From Diploptera punctata (Eukaryota; Arthropoda; Insecta; Blattodea; Blaberidae): 64,000 bases of DNA. Under the pieces are notes generated by a model, which was not told the DNA's origin, searched no databases, and was given only the letters and a program-made list of their open reading frames with translations. Of the stretch, positions 22,330 through 32,958 are shown one piece after another. Within the stretch, counting starts at the first letter, position 1, and every line of letters starts with the position of its first letter. Both the position numbers and the translations under genes were made by a program. Location: NCBI GenBank assembly GCA_030220185.1, contig JASPKZ010003845.1, forward strand, positions 2,055,501-2,119,500. The letters are read 5' to 3'.

Positions 22330-22600
22330 GAAAGTTTCAATAACCAATACAACTAAAGAAAATATTTTTGCCTAAACCAAAATCTTCAGCTTTATCAGCT
22401 TGTGCACTAACCATTAAGCTATTTAGGCAATCTAGGAACGGACACTTTTTTTCATTTGAAATAACATGCTCAGCAGAAGGTTGTTTCTTTTTACTTTGAA
22501 TTGGTTGAGTAGCTAGCAATCTTCTGCTGAGGATGGCACGAATACCCGAAAGGCCTACAATGTTTTAAAATTTTAATTACTTGAGGAAGACGAAACATAC
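22330..22600. repeat. Inverted-repeat element related to the GAAAGGCC palindromes
   Basis: Contains CTGCTGAGGATGGCAC, then CCCGAAAGGCCTAC and CTTGAGGAAGACGAAACA; the last parts align with 40548-40621. Copies of TTGAATTGGTT and complements make it partly self-complementary. Boundaries are not defined. Confidence 0.45.
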
Positions 22601-22673
22601 AAAACACATAATTTTATAATTTTATTTTATAATTTTATAAAATTAGAACAGTTGAATTTGATTATTTTAGAAG

Positions 22674-22985
22674 ATGCCTCCAAAAAAAAAAACAAGACAG
22701 GATAAAATAAGAAATGAATTCCTTTGGAGAGAAATGAATGTCATCACATCTGTTGTTAAGAGGATTGAAAATCAAACGCTTAAACGGTATGGCCATGTAC
22801 AAAGAATGGAAAATGAAAGATGGCCAAAAAATATATATCAATGGTTACCCCCTGGAAGAAATAAACGTGGCAGACCAAGATGGAAATGGAAAACCTATGT
22901 CAGAACTATAATGGATGATAGAGATTTGGAAGAGGAAGATTGGAATGATAGAGATAATTGGAAACTGAAGACGGCAAACCTATAA
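22674..22985 (+). CDS. LINE ORF2 C-terminal fragment (103 codons)
   Basis: Open frame with VVKRIENQTLKRYGHVQRM, then WPKNIYQWLPPGRNKRGRPR, WKTYVRTIMDDRDLEEEDW and DRDNWKL before a natural-looking stop and a GAA-repeat tail (GAAGAAGAAGA). This is the RT-linked C-terminal domain of a B/C-type LINE. The polymerase domain is missing. The ATG used is at the truncation and probably not a real start. Confidence 0.75.
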   Translation: MPPKKKTRQDKIRNEFLWREMNVITSVVKRIENQTLKRYGHVQRMENERWPKNIYQWLPPGRNKRGRPRWKWKTYVRTIMDDRDLEEEDWNDRDNWKLKTANL

Positions 22986-23024
22986 GTGGGGGAAAGCCGA
23001 AGAAGAAGAAGATAATTTTTGCCC

Positions 23025-23470
23025 ACTTCTGTGATCTCGGGGCAGCGTCGCTGCTTTCTGGGCAGTGGGTCCGGTTTCTATCCCCGGTCGAGATACATTT
23101 TATAACTGATTGCCTTTTTTCCGGGTTTTTCCTCCCTATAAGACAAATGTCAGGAAACTTTAAAGACCCAAACGGTCCCCGAACACCATCTGACCATCAT
23201 TATCATATTCATCATGTTTAGTATGAATGTGTATGTGTGTGTGAATGGCGTGTTTCGTCTTAATGCTGTGTTGTCAGAGTAGGTTCTGACGTTGAGCTGA
23301 TCACTCATTCGGGGAGGCCCTCCATGTCCTTGTATGGTGAAAAAAGCGTGTGTGCGATCCATAGTTTAAAATTCCTCTCCCGACAGGTCGTCCCATTGTA
23401 AGGTCATCGTGACGTGTGGAAAATACCTACGAGTATAATGAGGCGTTATGCTGAGTTAATATGTACCCTA
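23025..23470 (+). mobile_element. SINE-2
   Basis: The shared head (CTGTGATCTCGGGGCAGCG, B box TTTCTATCCCCGG) and shared centre (AGACAAATGTCAGGAAACTT, GGTCCCCGAACACCATCTG) are followed by a TGTG stretch and a different body, with TTGAGCTGATCAC, CATTCGGGGAGGC and CTCCATGTCCTT. It ends near GCTGAGTTAA. The body matches 51740-51960. Confidence 0.8.
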
Positions 23471-23539
23471 TAGGTCCCGCATGGGGATATGGGTGCTCCC
23501 AAGCGGGAGTTTCTTAACTAGGCTACAGTTACTTATGCT

Positions 23540-23790
23540 TATTTAACTATAGATATCGACGAGTGATATATGGTTAGCACATCAACACAATGAGACATCT
23601 AGTAGGCAACTAAGGTATCACTTGGATGGATGAAGGTCTGTTAAATTTTGCAAAAGGGTCTTTTTTATTCAGGCTTGCGGTTTTTTATGAGCCTCAAAAT
23701 CTTCAGATTAAAATTCCTCCCGGAGGACATGTCCCTTGGATTCTTCCATCCTAACAGAATCCATCTGCCCCGGCTGGGTTGAGATAATGG
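23540..23790 (+). repeat. Unnamed repeat Q, copy 1
   Basis: Matches 38380-38580: AATGAGACATCTARTRRGCAA, AACTAAGGTAT, TTATGAG..TCAAAATCTTCAGA and GGAGGACATGTCCCTTGG-like segments. Non-coding, with no tRNA head. Confidence 0.6.
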
Positions 23791-23920
23791 AGTAGAATAT
23801 TATATTTTATGTCGAAAATAGTGTCGTTAAATAAAATAACACTTTCTTTTAAAATTGTATTGGGCTGTAGTGTAATTAGGCGATAATGAGAAGATATCGA
23901 GGGCCAATACATACGCTCTA

Positions 23921-24319
23921 TTGAGAACCGTAACACTAAAAAATTGGGACTTCGCTGATGACCAGATTATAATAGGACAAGATAAAGAAGATATAGAATA
24001 TATGATCAGAAAGTTGGTCGATGCATTTGAGGTAGGTGGACTGAAGATAAATTATATTAAAACAGAATATATTGCAATCGGAGGAAATTCAGAAGACCTA
24101 CAAATAAATGATATGATAATTAAACGTGTTGAAGAATTTAAATATCTTGGATCTATAATAGATAAATCTGGTACTTGTGAAAAAGATAGTATTAACATAG
24201 TAAATTGTGCAAGGAAGGCGATTAGATCCCTGAATGGTATTTTTTGGAATAGAAATTTGACCAGAAAAACAAAAAAAAGGGATTGTACAGACAATAATAG
24301 AAAGTATACTTATATATGA
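23921..24319 (+). pseudogene. LINE-C RT catalytic-box segment
   Basis: A 132-codon frame whose first ten codons are host LINE-A sequence read out of frame. From about residue 11 it gives FADDQ, the metal-binding box of the polymerase, then IRKLVDAFEVGGLKINYIKT and EEFKYLGSIIDKSGTCEKD, ending in a frameshift after NRNLTRK. The fingers and palm motifs upstream of FADD are lost by truncation, so there is no enzyme activity. Confidence 0.75.
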
Positions 24320-24737
24320 ATCAGAAAGCTGGACAATAAATGAAAGGATACAGAAAAGAGTCTTGGCGACAGAAATGGATGGATTACGGAGAAGTATGGG
24401 AATATCCAGGCTACAACATATTCAAAATACATATATCAGACAAGAAATGGATGCACAAGAAACTGTTATCGATAGGATAACAAAGAGAGCTCTACAATGG
24501 TATGGACATGTACAACGGATGCCGGAAGACCAGTGGCCTAAACAGGTGTTGGATTGGATGGTACCAAGCAGAAGGAGGAGGGGGAGAAGTAGAAGAGCAT
24601 GGTATGAGGGAATATATGATGCCATGATGAAGAGGGGTATGGAAGATGGATAATGGGAAGATAGGAATCTCTGGAAAGCAGGAATCAAAGGCAAACTGCT
24701 GTAAAGTGGAAAGCCTGTATTAAGTATTAAGTAAGTA
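23952..24737 (+). mobile_element. LINE-C inserted in LINE-A
   Basis: Bounded by a perfect 14-bp duplication AAAAAATTGGGACT (23938-23951 and 24738-24751). It starts inside the RT catalytic box (ADDQIIIGQDKEDIEYM), continues through GLKINYIKTEYIAIG and FKYLGSIIDKSG, loses frame near 24290 and ends with a TTAAGTATTAAGTAAGTA tail. The 5' truncation falls exactly at the FADD motif. Confidence 0.9.
24363..24653 (+). pseudogene. LINE-C C-terminal domain (96 codons)
   Basis: Continues LINE-C after the frameshift: MDGLRRSMGISRLQHIQN, ETVIDRITKRALQWYGHVQR, WPKQVLDWMVPSRRRRGRSR and RAWYEGIYDAMMKRGMEDG, ending in a stop where related copies continue with a DWNDRDLW-like motif. Basic and structurally like the ends of families B and G. 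Confidence 0.75.
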
Positions 24738-24878
24738 AAAAAATTGGGACTGAAAGTAAACATCAATAAAATTAGACATACCGTATAGTCACACATATAA
24801 ATATACTTTATATAATGGAAATGGACAGTTAATAACAAATGAGGTAAATTTTGAAGAAGTTGCTGAATTCAAATACCT

Positions 24879-25380
24879 CATCATCATCATAGTACATTCA
24901 CGAATTTAGGCCATTTGTTGACCTGTTTCGGCCTCAAGAGAAACACCATCCAGAAGTCTTTTGAGTGGACGTCCTTGTCTTCTTCTTCCTGCAGGTTGAT
25001 ATCTTAACATTAGTTTGGGTATTCTGTGATCTTCCATTCGATGAACATGTTGTATCCATCTTGACTTATAATCAGAAATTTTGTTTTCTAAAGATTCCAT
25101 GTGTAATTCTTCTAAGATGTCTTCATTTTTTTTTTTGTGATCTAGTAAGTGTGTATCCTGCAGTCCTCCGAAGATATCTCATTTCAGCAGATCTAAGTCT
25201 CTGTATATCCTTCTGTTTCAACGTCCATACTTCGCTACCATACAAAAGAGTTGGAAGAGCCAGTGTTTTATACACTTTCAGTCTTGAATGCTTTTGGACT
25301 AACTGTGGCTTGAAGATAGAATTTATTAACCCTAAAATTCTTAAAAATTTAGATATTTTTGCATTTACATCCTTTTCTTC
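24879..25380 (-). mobile_element. LINE-D inserted in LINE-A
   Basis: Bounded by a perfect 11-bp duplication TTCAAATACCT (24868-24878 and 25381-25391). Minus strand: the 3' tail is an ATG repeat (read as CATCATCATCAT at the left). Coding pieces include YKSRWIQHVHRMEDHRIP and PAGRRRQGRPLKRLLD, and upstream a degraded version of the usual LYGSEVWTL segment. 5' truncated. Confidence 0.9.
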
Positions 25381-25965
25381 TTCAAATACCTAGGATCAAT
25401 AATTACTTGTACAAATAGTAATGAAATGCACAAAGAAACTATACATACGTTTAATTCTGTAAATATATGTCATTATGCATTACAGGGACCACTGTCGTTG
25501 CAGCACCCTAAAAGTTACATCCTATTATATGGATGCGCAAAAAGGATTCTTACGTTAAGGGAGGAGAAACGATTACGAGTATTTGAGAATAGGGTTCTTA
25601 TGAAAATGTTTGGACCAAATAAAAATAAATAGGCGAATGGAAAAGACTACATAACAGTAAGTTACATGATCTTTGAAGGAAAACAGATATAACTAGGCCA
25701 GTTAAGTCTCGTACACTGCGATGGGTAGGACATGTGGTACGAATGGGAAATGAAAGAGGGGTATGGATGTTTCTCGTAGGAAAACCAAAGAGGAAACGCC
25801 CAGTTGGCAGACTAAGAATGAGGTGGGGGAAAAACATTAACCGCGATTTGAGGAAATTAGATTATACAGAAGATGATAGGAAAACATTAGCTCAGGATAG
25901 GGGTGTATGGAAAGCTTATGTCCGTTATGGACATAAACCTAAGGGTTTGATAGTGTCAGTGAGTT

Positions 25966-26394
25966 AGTTCTATAGTTTGACAGGCTGGCAGTGCATTGCG
26001 ATAAAATAAGGAAGCTTACGTAAGAAATGCATTTCTGTCAGAGAAATGGCTACTAAAATAATAAATAGTGCTATTAAAATTCTTACAGTTTTGGCTTCTA
26101 GGTCACATTTGAAATGTCAAGCTTGGGAAGGTTGGATTGGTGAGCAAACTAATTGTAGGAGGAAGGTTGTGAGAGGTCAGATTGTAGTTTCACAAGACAA
26201 ATTCAATTAGTTGTTTTCTTTTCTACAGCTGTTGTTCTATTATTATTGTTGTTACTTACCTGCTCTTTACCTGCCATACTATTAAAATCGCTTAAGTCAC
26301 ATTTTTATGACTCCCTAAATTACTAATTCATTGGTACCATCGAAACCCATTCTGATTTTCATACGTCTTCTTTGTAACCTTCCTTCGGGGAATA
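25966..26394. other. No recognisable feature
   Basis: AT-rich, with no ORF or repeat recognised. Confidence 0.4.
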
Positions 26395-27541
26395 ATTGTA
26401 GGTTCATGGCCGCGCGGACATACACTCTCCATACATCTCTATCCTGAGCACATGTTTCAAAGTCTTCCTTTTATAATCTGCTTTGCTCAAAAATCATGGT
26501 TAATGTTATTCTCCCGCCTCATTTTATGCCTACCTACTGGGAGCTTTCTCTCTAGTTTTCCTACAAGGAGTTCCCACACCCCTCCTTCATTCCTCATTCG
26601 TGCCACATGTCCTACCCATCACAGTCTATGAGACTTAACTCTTCTTATAATATCTGGTTTCCCATAAAGATAATGTAGCTCAGTATTAAATAATCTCCTC
26701 CATTGGCCTATTTGTTCATCTCTCTTTGGTCCAAAATGTTCTCAAATACTCATAATATTTTCATCTCCCTGAAAGTAAGAGTCCATGCTTCGCTCCATAT
26801 AACTAAAATAATAACAGTTTTATATATTTATTTTTTTTTTTTGTGAAGTTAAGACAAGAGTCCTTGTGATGCATAATAGTTGCATTTCCAGAACTAATGC
26901 CTGTGTTTAATACATTTGTGTGCGTCATTTAGGGCTAAGATTTTTATGTACTTAAAGTTAAGATTTGCAACAGAGTATAATAAGAAGTTAGACTTATGAC
27001 TGTCATTTTGTTTTGATTTCGCGCACAAACAGTTGAATAGTATAATGAGAAGTAAGACTTTTGACTGTCTTTTATCTTTTTTTTTCACACACAAACAGTT
27101 GAATAATACATACTATTTGCATTGCAATCTTATCTTTTATTACATAAAAAACCTAGCGCTAGTTAGAACTAAGCCTAGGATTTTTATGTAATACGAGTAA
27201 AAGATAAGTTTGCAATATAGTTAGTATATTTATTATTTAACAGATTGTGTGTGAAACCAATATGAAAGACAGTCAGAAATCTAACTTCTAATTATACTAT
27301 GTTACAATCTTACATTTTAGTACATAAAAATCCTAGCCCTACATCAATACTGTTTGTAATTATTGTTCCCAGTTATTTGAATCCAACCACTTCTTCAAAA
27401 CTTCCTTCATTTGTTACTAACTGTCCATTTACATTATGAAATGTATTTCTAGTGTGACCATATATTTAGTTTCATTGATGTTTACTTCAGCCTTAAAATT
27501 CTAAGCTTATTAACTATTCTTTTCCACAACTCTGGTGGTTT
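26395..27541 (-). mobile_element. LINE-A fragment split by a MITE pair
   Basis: 26395-26929 and 27342-27541 are consecutive parts of one minus-strand LINE-A. The right part reaches the LEVNISKTKYMV-equivalent region. The tail side begins at GGCCGCGCGGACAT. Confidence 0.8.
26930..27341. mobile_element. Double MITE inserted in LINE-A
   Basis: The outer ends are TAGGGCTAAGATTTTTATGT and its complement (ACATAAAAATCCTAGCCCTA). The same terminal sequence occurs twice more in the middle, in opposite orientation, at 27120-27165 and 27172-27225. The structure equals two MITEs of about 235 and 170 bp side by side, or one element with internal copies of its ends. No coding capacity. Confidence 0.75.
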
Positions 27542-27825
27542 CCCGTAGCACCAGACTACCATTAATTATTATTAATCCCATAACTTCCGAATTATTAACT
27601 TTCGAATATTTAAGCATAAATTCTAAATATTCACGGCTACTCTAAGTTCAAAGCCGTGAAAGTTTAATAAGTCTCAACAAAATAACTTGTTTTTACTATC
27701 AAATTTTACAATGTATTCGACATATTGCCGGGTCCATTTCAATATTCCATAGCCAATCTACATTCCTCATCATTTTTCCACGATACTTCTTCTAAGCCTC
27801 TTTCATCCATTGTTTTGACTACTCT
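27542..27825. other. No recognisable feature
   Basis: AT-rich, with only a small inverted pair CACGGCTAC...AGCCGTG near 27631-27658. Confidence 0.35.
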
Positions 27826-28490
27826 TTGTGCCCATATTACACACATCTTTACCTCATTATTTATCACACCGCTTCACTAGACTCTCTGATACACATAAAT
27901 CAGATACCCGATCCCTTCAGCGCAGTGTCCTTTATATCCCTCCTCATCACACTACCTATTATTCGAAATCTTTTACAATTTATCTTGCTAGAACATGGAA
28001 TTCCCTTCCACCCTATGTCAGAGACTGCCAAACTTTACCATCATTCAGAAACAAATTGAAAATAAAATTACTAACAGAAACAACTCACTAATATTACTTC
28101 TAAAAAAATTAATAATTTGTTTTCTCATTATTTAACAAAAATAGATTTAAGATTTGATAATATATTTACCTAATGCCTTGTATAATAAGCGATAGATTAA
28201 TTTATTGTAGTTTATTACTTTCTTCGTATTTTTTCTCTTTATTTTCTTTTTATGTATAGTAGATTCGAGCTGTTATTCCTTTCTGTATTCATTCTATCAT
28301 TAATTTAATTTTATTGTATTATTAGACATTATTTTCATTATTATTCAGTTTGACAGATAATTAATTGTTTAGTGTGTACTATTATTGTAATTTTTTGTAT
28401 TCACATGTAACATATGTTTGTCCTGGTGAGTGGAAGAGAAGGACACATGGCCTTAACTCCTCCAGGCTAAATAAATCTATAAATCTATAA
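27826..28490 (+). mobile_element. CR1/L2-like LINE 3' end
   Basis: Contains the ORF described next and a 3' UTR with GAGTGGAAGAGAAGGACACA and GGCCTTAACTCCTCCAGGCT, ending in repeated AAATCTATA. The same UTR motif recurs at 40258-40310 and, reversed, at 48030-48080 and 48240-48290. Confidence 0.7.
27828..28091 (+). CDS. CR1/L2-like ORF2 C-terminus (87 codons)
   Basis: An intact frame ending at a natural stop. Its end reads SKSFTIYLARTWNSLPPYVR, then DCQTLPSFRNKLKIKLL. The WNSLP...SFR..LK pattern is the hallmark of the extreme C-terminus of the RT polyprotein of CR1, L2, Jockey and related non-LTR elements. Upstream residues include TRLSDTHKSDTRSLQ and VLYIPPHHTTYYSKS. No RT catalytic motif is included, so it is a 5'-truncated relic despite the open frame. 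A parallel +1 frame at 27826 is a shadow. Confidence 0.75.
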   Translation: MPILHTSLPHYLSHRFTRLSDTHKSDTRSLQRSVLYIPPHHTTYYSKSFTIYLARTWNSLPPYVRDCQTLPSFRNKLKIKLLTETTH

Positions 28491-28752
28491 ATGTTAGTTT
28501 TGGTTTTGTTCTATTTCTCCTTCCTGGCGGATTCCATTCATAAAGTCTCCTTTGGTACGTTTCATCATAAATAATAAAAACAGGGATAAACATTACCAAT
28601 AATATCAACAGACACAATCACTATGGTGCGTGAGATTTAAGTATGTGATTGGCATTTATATAAATCTCACTGGTTGTCTCTTGCTTTCAATGTTCAAGAG
28701 TATGTCTCCCCATAAGATATATACAGGGATGATGACAACATTCAGTCTTAAG

Positions 28753-29300
28753 TCCCTTGTCACTGGCACTATAGAACCCGTAGGTTCATGGCCGCGCGGA
28801 TGTAAGCTCTCCATACATCCCTATCCTGAGCTAATGTTTTCCAATCATTCCCTGTAATCTACTTCCCTCAAATCATAGTTAGTTATTCTCCCACCTCATA
28901 CTTGGTCTACCAACTGGACGTTTTCCCTCTGGTTTTCCTATAAGAAGCTACAATGCACGTATTTCATTCCCCATTCGTACCACATGTCCTGCCCATCGCA
29001 GTCTACGAGACTTAACTGTTCTTATTATATCTGGCAATCTCATTTCCATATATATTCTCACATACTCGCAATCTCATTTCCTCCCTTAAAGTAAGAGTCC
29101 AAGTTTCGCATCCATATAATATAACTGGTTGAATAACAGATTTATATATTTTCAGTTTAACGTTTTGTTGAAAGGAGTTGGGACGTCAAGAGTCTCTGTA
29201 ATGTATAATAGCACGCATTTCCAGAATTGAGCCTATGTTGAATTTCTTTGTGCATCTCATTCCTATTTGTGATTATTGTTCCTAGCTATTTGAATTCAGC
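28753..29300 (-). mobile_element. LINE-A fragment
   Basis: A well preserved minus-strand copy from the tail side (CACTGGCACTATAGAACCCG) to the KYLG region, with a deletion near 29035-29060 that removes the FGPKRDEQTGEW segment. Confidence 0.82.
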
Positions 29301-29414
29301 CAAAGTCCCTTGAATCGGATAAGAAAAAGTTATTGATCAGCAGTCAAATACGTATATGCTATCGAACACATATTATTTCTCATGAAGTATAATTCAAAAC
29401 GAATAAAACAAATG

Positions 29415-29600
29415 TATTCACGTAGACTTTCACTGCCGGAGTTGCTATGATCTTGAAGACTTTCGGGCTGTAGGCTCTCAAGACAACCCTTGAGGATGCC
29501 AGACGCAGTCTTTGGCGAAACGTCGGGGAACTACAAGCCTCACGACCACGGCCTACAGCCCGAAAATCTTCATCAAGATCATCATATAATAAAACAAAAT
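29415..29600 (+). repeat. Palindromic repeat with hammerhead-like core
   Basis: The outer arms are inverted (GATCTTGAAGACTTTCGGGC and GCCCGAAAATCTTCATCAAG). In the centre CCCTTGAGGAT is followed by a 6-bp stem GCCAGA/TTTGGC and GAAACGTCGGGG. The order CUGANGA, stem, GAAA, CGUC resembles the hammerhead catalytic core, with one extra U in this copy's first strand and a U after A9. Confidence 0.6.
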
Positions 29601-30059
29601 TTAAATAAAATACAATAACAATTAAATCCGTACACGACGAACAAAATCTGAGCCAGAACCACGTGGCTATATTTTATAGAATTTTCATGAAAATAATCTA
29701 CGAGTATGTTTGAATTTATGTCCATGAGGTTGAGAGGTCATCACACAGTGATTGGATATTATCAAGTTTGAATGTGTTCACTAAGGCAACAAATGAAGGA
29801 CTGTCAAACGTTCAAATATCCATCAATTCCACTAAAATATAGATATTAATAATGAGTTTCCAAAAAAGTGTAAATAAAGATTAGTTACCAACAAAGTTTA
29901 TATTAAGCTACGAATTTTAATAATATTTTTGTAAAAATAACATGCTTCGTGCATTAAATATACTCACTAAAATGTAATTTAATTTAAACATATTAATATA
30001 TCTCTCTTTAACCTCTCTCTCTCTTCTCTCTTTCACCTCAGGTTGACCTTTCCCTTATA

Positions 30060-30835
30060 CAGAGTTTTACATCAACACGACCTGGCGGGAGAACATTTTA
30101 AACTCTGGATTACCTATATTATGTTTTATCGCACAAGACCATTAACATCTCGATATTAGGTTCACCTCCGAGACAATATGAATGTTTTAAAACAAGACAC
30201 ACAATTCACTCATTCATCCATACGTACTAAATAAGATGTATATGATATGATAGGGACGATTATCATGGCCAGATGGTGTACGAAACTATCTGAGAATTAA
30301 AGTTTCTTGGATTTGTCTTACAGGTGAGAGAAAAAACCGGAAAAATCTCAGCCCGGAAACTATCCGTGTCATAGATAGAACCCGGGCCGGCTGTGTCTGA
30401 GGTCACATCATCAACTCATTCATTCATACTAAATAAGCCGAACATGGATGATTACGATGGCCTTATGATGTTCGGAGACTCTTCGAGCCTTAAAAAAACC
30501 TTATGAATCTAGCCCTAGCCGTAGATCGAACCCTTGCCCGTTGCGCCTGATGCCGCGATACCATTTCCTCAAAAATTCGTATTAAACAAGCCTAATATTG
30601 TATGGAGATGAGCCATATGACATTCGGAGACTAATTGGGGCTTATATTTTACCTCTCACTCCTTCTATAAAAAAAAAAGTTAAGTTGTTACTATCATAAA
30701 GATATATAATTCCTCTGATATTTGTCTTATATGTGAAAAAAAAACTTCCCCAGGTAAGTATCCTAACTGGAGATTGAATCGGAGACCTCCTGTGTCTCTG
30801 TGTTACGTTACCACTAGGTCACTGAGATAGACTGA
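30060..30835 (-). repeat. Three decayed SINE-head repeats in a row
   Basis: 30240-30400, 30425-30560 and 30600-30830 each resemble the complement of the common SINE head and centre (GATGTTCGGAGACTC, TTGTCTTACAGGTGAG, GATCGAACCC or GATTGAATCGG). They are too diverged to assign to SINE-1, -2 or -3. The 30060-30230 part recurs near 33650-33790 (GAGAATTTTTAAACTC-like). Confidence 0.5.
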
Positions 30836-31127
30836 AAATTTAACGTACTAGATAAAACATATAACAAAATAATGTATAACAGTTCATGATGTCAAGATAT
30901 ATGTGTTAAATTTTGTGCAAATATTGCATGACTGTCATAATATTACATTGGAAGGTGTACGTATAGGAATACCCAGAGCATGTAAACTCAAAAAAGTGTG
31001 CACATAGTCGATTTTAGCTGTGCGGTTCCGTTTTTCCGCAGTGATGACACATCTTCACCTGCACAGACCAACTGTCTCCTCTGCTCATTTTAGATCTTGG
31101 ACATGGACCACCTTCTTTCATCTGAAC

Positions 31128-31240
31128 TTAAATCAGTTCTTAACACAAATAAATTATTTGAAGCGATGTTACAACGCTATTAAATATAGCCACGTACAAA
31201 TGTTAACCGTTATTCCTATTTCGTCTCATTTATAATTGGT
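31128..31240 (+). repeat. Unnamed repeat X, copy 1
   Basis: Matches 33366-33490: CAACACAAAT, ATTYTTTGAAGCGATGT, ACAACGC, TTAAATATAGCCACRTA and ATTCCYATTTCG. It is the target of the LINE-G insertion that follows. ORFs here look spurious. Confidence 0.55.
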
Positions 31241-31254
31241 GTTTACATTTACGA

Positions 31255-31722
31255 TTCTCCAACAGTTATCAGTTCCTCTATTTGGTCCAAATATTCTTCT
31301 TAAAATTTTCCTTTCAAAAATTAGTAATTTCTGTTTTATTGTTTCTTTTAGGACCCAAGTTTCACAAGCATATGTAACTACTGGTCACAATCAAAACAAA
31401 TAACAAACTAAACAAATTAATCAAAAATCAGAACATAGTAAACCATATTAGATCTCTCAGAATTGGTTGCCTTGGACATTTAATAGGAATGGATGATCAG
31501 AGACTGGTCAAAAGACTCTACAAATTGAAACTTATAGGAGGCAGAGGTGTAGGAAGACCGAAGATCAGATGGGAAGATGACACAATGAACGATCTAAGGA
31601 AAATGAAAGTGACTAATTTGAATATGGCAAGAGACAGATTGGCATGGAGGAGGATTGTTGAGAAGGCCAAAACTTTCACTTTTGAAGTTGTCGTGCCTTA
31701 AGATGGTGATGGTGATGATGAT
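31255..31722 (+). mobile_element. LINE-G with inverted 5' part (twin priming)
   Basis: Bounded by a perfect 14-bp duplication GTTTACATTTACGA (31241-31254, 31723-31736). The left part, 31255-31380, is minus strand and encodes YACETWVLKETIKQKLLIFE, ERKILRRIFGPNRG and TDNCWRI. The right part, 31385-31701, is plus strand and continues the same protein with IKTN, KLNKLIKNQNIVNHIRSLRI and GVGRPKIRWEDDTMNDLRKM. It ends in a GGT/GAT repeat tail. Confidence 0.9.
31489..31701 (+). pseudogene. LINE-G C-terminal ORF (70 codons)
   Basis: Open frame from MDDQRLVKRLYKLKL through GRGVGRPKIRWEDDTMNDLR to MARDRLAWRRIVEKAKT and the stop. Homologous to the end of ORF2 of RTE-type and related LINEs. The first ATG is internal to the original protein; the frame is open further upstream to about 31430. 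Inactive because the polymerase is absent. Confidence 0.75.
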
Positions 31723-31815
31723 GTTTACATTTACGAGGAGTTAAAATAGAATTAAATGGGAAAAAGCATAGAATTAGTTTCTGAATTTAATTAATTCGGT
31801 CACCTATTACCTGAT

Positions 31816-32256
31816 GTGCATGGACTCGTACTTTAAGTGAGGAAAGAAGATTACGAGTATTTGAGAATAAAGTTCTTAGGAAAAATTTTGGGCCAAATAG
31901 AGATGAACAGACAGGCGAATGAAGAAAACTACATAATAGTGAGCTACATGATATGTATAGGAAGCCAGATATAATAAGGACAGTAAAGTCCCGTAGGCTG
32001 CGATGGGCAGGACATGTGGCGCGTACGGGGATAAAATATATGCACGGAAGCTTCTGATAGGAAAACCAAAGGGAAAACGTCCAATTGGTAGATCAAGAAT
32101 GAGGTGGGGGAATAACTTTATCCAAGATTTGAGAGAAGTAGATTATACAGGGGATGATTGGAAAACATTAGCATAGGATAGGAACGTATGGAGAGCTTAA
32201 GTCCGCGCGGCCATGAACCTATAGGTTCGATAGAGTCAGTGAGTTAGTTAGTTAAA
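31816..32256 (+). mobile_element. LINE-A, 5'-truncated
   Basis: Starts in the TWTLTLREE region and ends in the GTTAGTTA tail; stops present. A 7-bp repeat ACCTGAT at 31809-31815 and 32257-32263 is the likely target duplication. Confidence 0.85.
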
Positions 32257-32515
32257 ACCTGATATGAGAAATGACAAAGAGATAAAATTATAGAAATACT
32301 ACGCAATAAATGGAGTCAGAAAAAGAAATTTGGTACACAAATGTCAACCGCAACCAAACTGAGATAACACAATGTAACTGCAAAATCAGGACTGAAATAT
32401 AGCAGCGAAAATTAGAAACTAAATTCTTAAATCAAATCAAAATTGCAAGCGACACGGTTGAGATTTTTACATCCACCCCCGGGTTTCATAAAAATGGACA
32501 AGCAAATAAACACAG

Positions 32516-32829
32516 TTCCATCCATCCATCCATAGTAATTCTGCCATTTTCATGCTATGCTTTGCAGCTTTACTAGGGAATTATAGGTGTGGTAGCTTCC
32601 CGTTGTTTTCCACACCGGTGAAGGATTATAATGATAATGAAAGGATGATGATGATTGCCGGATGATTTTCGGGGACCGTTGGGCCCTAAGCTTCCTGACA
32701 TTTGTCTTACAGGTGAGGAAAAACTCCGAAAAAAAACCTCACTCAGGAGCTTGTCCAAACCGGGAATCGAATCCGGGTCCGCTGCGTGACAAGGCTGCAC
32801 GCTAGCTCGAGACCACAGCGGTGGACCAT
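32516..32829 (-). mobile_element. SINE-1 with target duplication
   Basis: A full-length reverse copy: CCATCC tail complement at the left, the body complement TTCCACACCGGTGAAGG, the shared centre, and a head with B box GGGAATCGAATCCGGG (complement). A perfect 10-bp duplication ATAAACACAG lies at 32506-32515 and 32830-32839. Confidence 0.93.
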
Positions 32830-32958
32830 ATAAACACAGATATACGCGATAAATTAAAACGTTCCAAATATAGATCAAGACATTCAAAATTATTAAAGCA
32901 GGTCCAAAGAATGTACCAATCACGCTTTCCTAAATTAGCATTGTAGTATTAACCTAAA

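Larger units (their letters stand above)
23893..25965 (+). mobile_element. LINE-A copy interrupted twice by other LINEs
   Basis: Host segments 23893-23951, 24738-24878 and 25381-25965 join to one continuous LINE-A stretch from CGAGGGCCAATACATAC to the GTGAGTTAGTT tail. Stops occur throughout. The two guests carry their own target duplications. Confidence 0.9.
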
